NCBI GenBank assembly: GCA_001839685.1
Contig: MLAK01000936.1
Coordinates: forward strand, 1 to 38,834
DNA from: Tritrichomonas foetus
Lineage: Eukaryota; Parabasalia; Tritrichomonadida; Tritrichomonadidae
Length of the DNA stretch: 38,834 nt
Direction: 5' to 3'
Positions 38,691 to 38,834 of the stretch are shown here, in pieces. The notes under the pieces were generated by a model. It saw only the letters and a list, made by a program, of their open reading frames with translations, was not told the DNA's origin and made no database searches. The position numbers and the translations under genes are program-made. Position 1 is the first letter of the stretch. Each line of letters begins with the position of its first letter.

Positions 38691-38834
38691 CTCAGATGAT
38701 TCTTCTACTACTTCAGATGATTCGGATGATTCTTCAATAACTTCGGATGATTCTGAAGATTCAGATGACTCGGATGATTCTTCAATAACTTCTGATGATT
38801 CTTCGGATGATTCTTCTACTACTTCAGATGATTC

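Larger units (their letters stand above)
37314..38834 (-). pseudogene. Single-pass surface protein (C-terminal part), in-frame TAA, runs off the window
   Basis: One minus-strand frame is open from the right edge to the TAA after position 37317, broken only by a TAA at 37695-37697. In order from the edge: a Glu/Ser/Val repeat tract (ESSEVVEESSE, then 15-residue ESSEAGEEVEEPTET units), a Cys-containing segment (PSACQSQEGEDCYEARYNV), a region of short beta-strand-like repeats (SGTVNIGSDVEGLSSLTLG, VDLSEADLDLSY) and, after the stop, more of the same. A membrane span follows (AIAGIVIACVVVVAIIVVLC and on) and a KKKDDSTSSS acidic tail. This is the C-terminus of a type I surface protein, perhaps related to the polymorphic-outer-membrane-like or adhesin families of trichomonads. 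The stop would remove the anchor. The N-terminus is outside the window. Confidence 0.7.

Noticed and set aside
759..38834. Spliceosomal introns
   Set aside because: No GTAYGT donor paired with an ACTAACACACAG-type acceptor was seen within any gene, and the intact genes read through as single frames.

Overview
The window looks like nuclear DNA of a parabasalid protist (trichomonad), most likely a Tritrichomonas-type genome. The case rests on several signs. There is an initiator-binding-domain (IBD) protein, a transcription-factor family known from trichomonads. There is a large multi-membrane-span protein of the trichomonad adenylate/guanylate cyclase family. Proteins are rich in asparagine and glutamine low-complexity runs. 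Genes read through without visible introns, DNA is very AT-rich, and TCA-Y-W initiator-like sites lie close to some start codons. Species assignment is inference.

Layout, left to right. 0.76-2.17 kb: IBD protein (+). 2.2-3.6 kb: spacer with a 16-bp tandem repeat, a decayed RCC1-repeat copy and an unidentified broken fragment. 3.6-6.0 kb: RCC1-repeat plus protein kinase fusion (+). 6.4-11.4 kb: DOCK-family Rho-GTPase exchange factor (-). 11.9-14.5 kb: graveyard of mobile-element-like material: a frameshifted transposase-like gene, a tyrosine-recombinase N-terminal fragment and a strong hairpin. 15.2-14.7 kb: bZIP factor (-). 16.5-18.0 kb: CAMK/SNF1-like kinase (+). 18.9-22.0 kb: double-PHD plus SET3/MLL5-like protein (+). 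23.7-22.6 kb: EF-hand-like protein (-), divergent from a Tup1-like WD40 corepressor at 23.9-26.0 kb (+). 27.2-27.8 kb: small unidentified protein (+). 31.4-28.1 kb: cyclase-family membrane protein (-) that has lost nearly all of its catalytic domain and carries an in-frame TGA. 33.8-32.5 kb: Ser/Pro- and Asn-rich protein (-). 34.3-35.3 kb: 5'-truncated, frameshifted casein kinase 1 remnant (+). 36.7-35.7 kb: C2-like protein (-). 38.8-37.3 kb: C-terminal part of a single-pass surface protein (-), interrupted by an in-frame TAA and running off the window.

There are no operons; genes are single units on both strands. A regulatory theme stands out (IBD factor, bZIP, Set3-like, Tup1-like, kinases, DOCK), but nothing shows that they work together. 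A second theme is gene decay: at least six loci carry truncations, frameshifts or single in-frame stops. The least explained signal is a recurrent octamer AAAAAGTG/CACTTTTT concentrated in the non-coding DNA between 11.7 and 18.9 kb, including three copies within 38 bp and a copy in each arm of a near-perfect hairpin. I found no CRISPR array, no convincing tRNA or rRNA, and no self-evident new multi-gene system.
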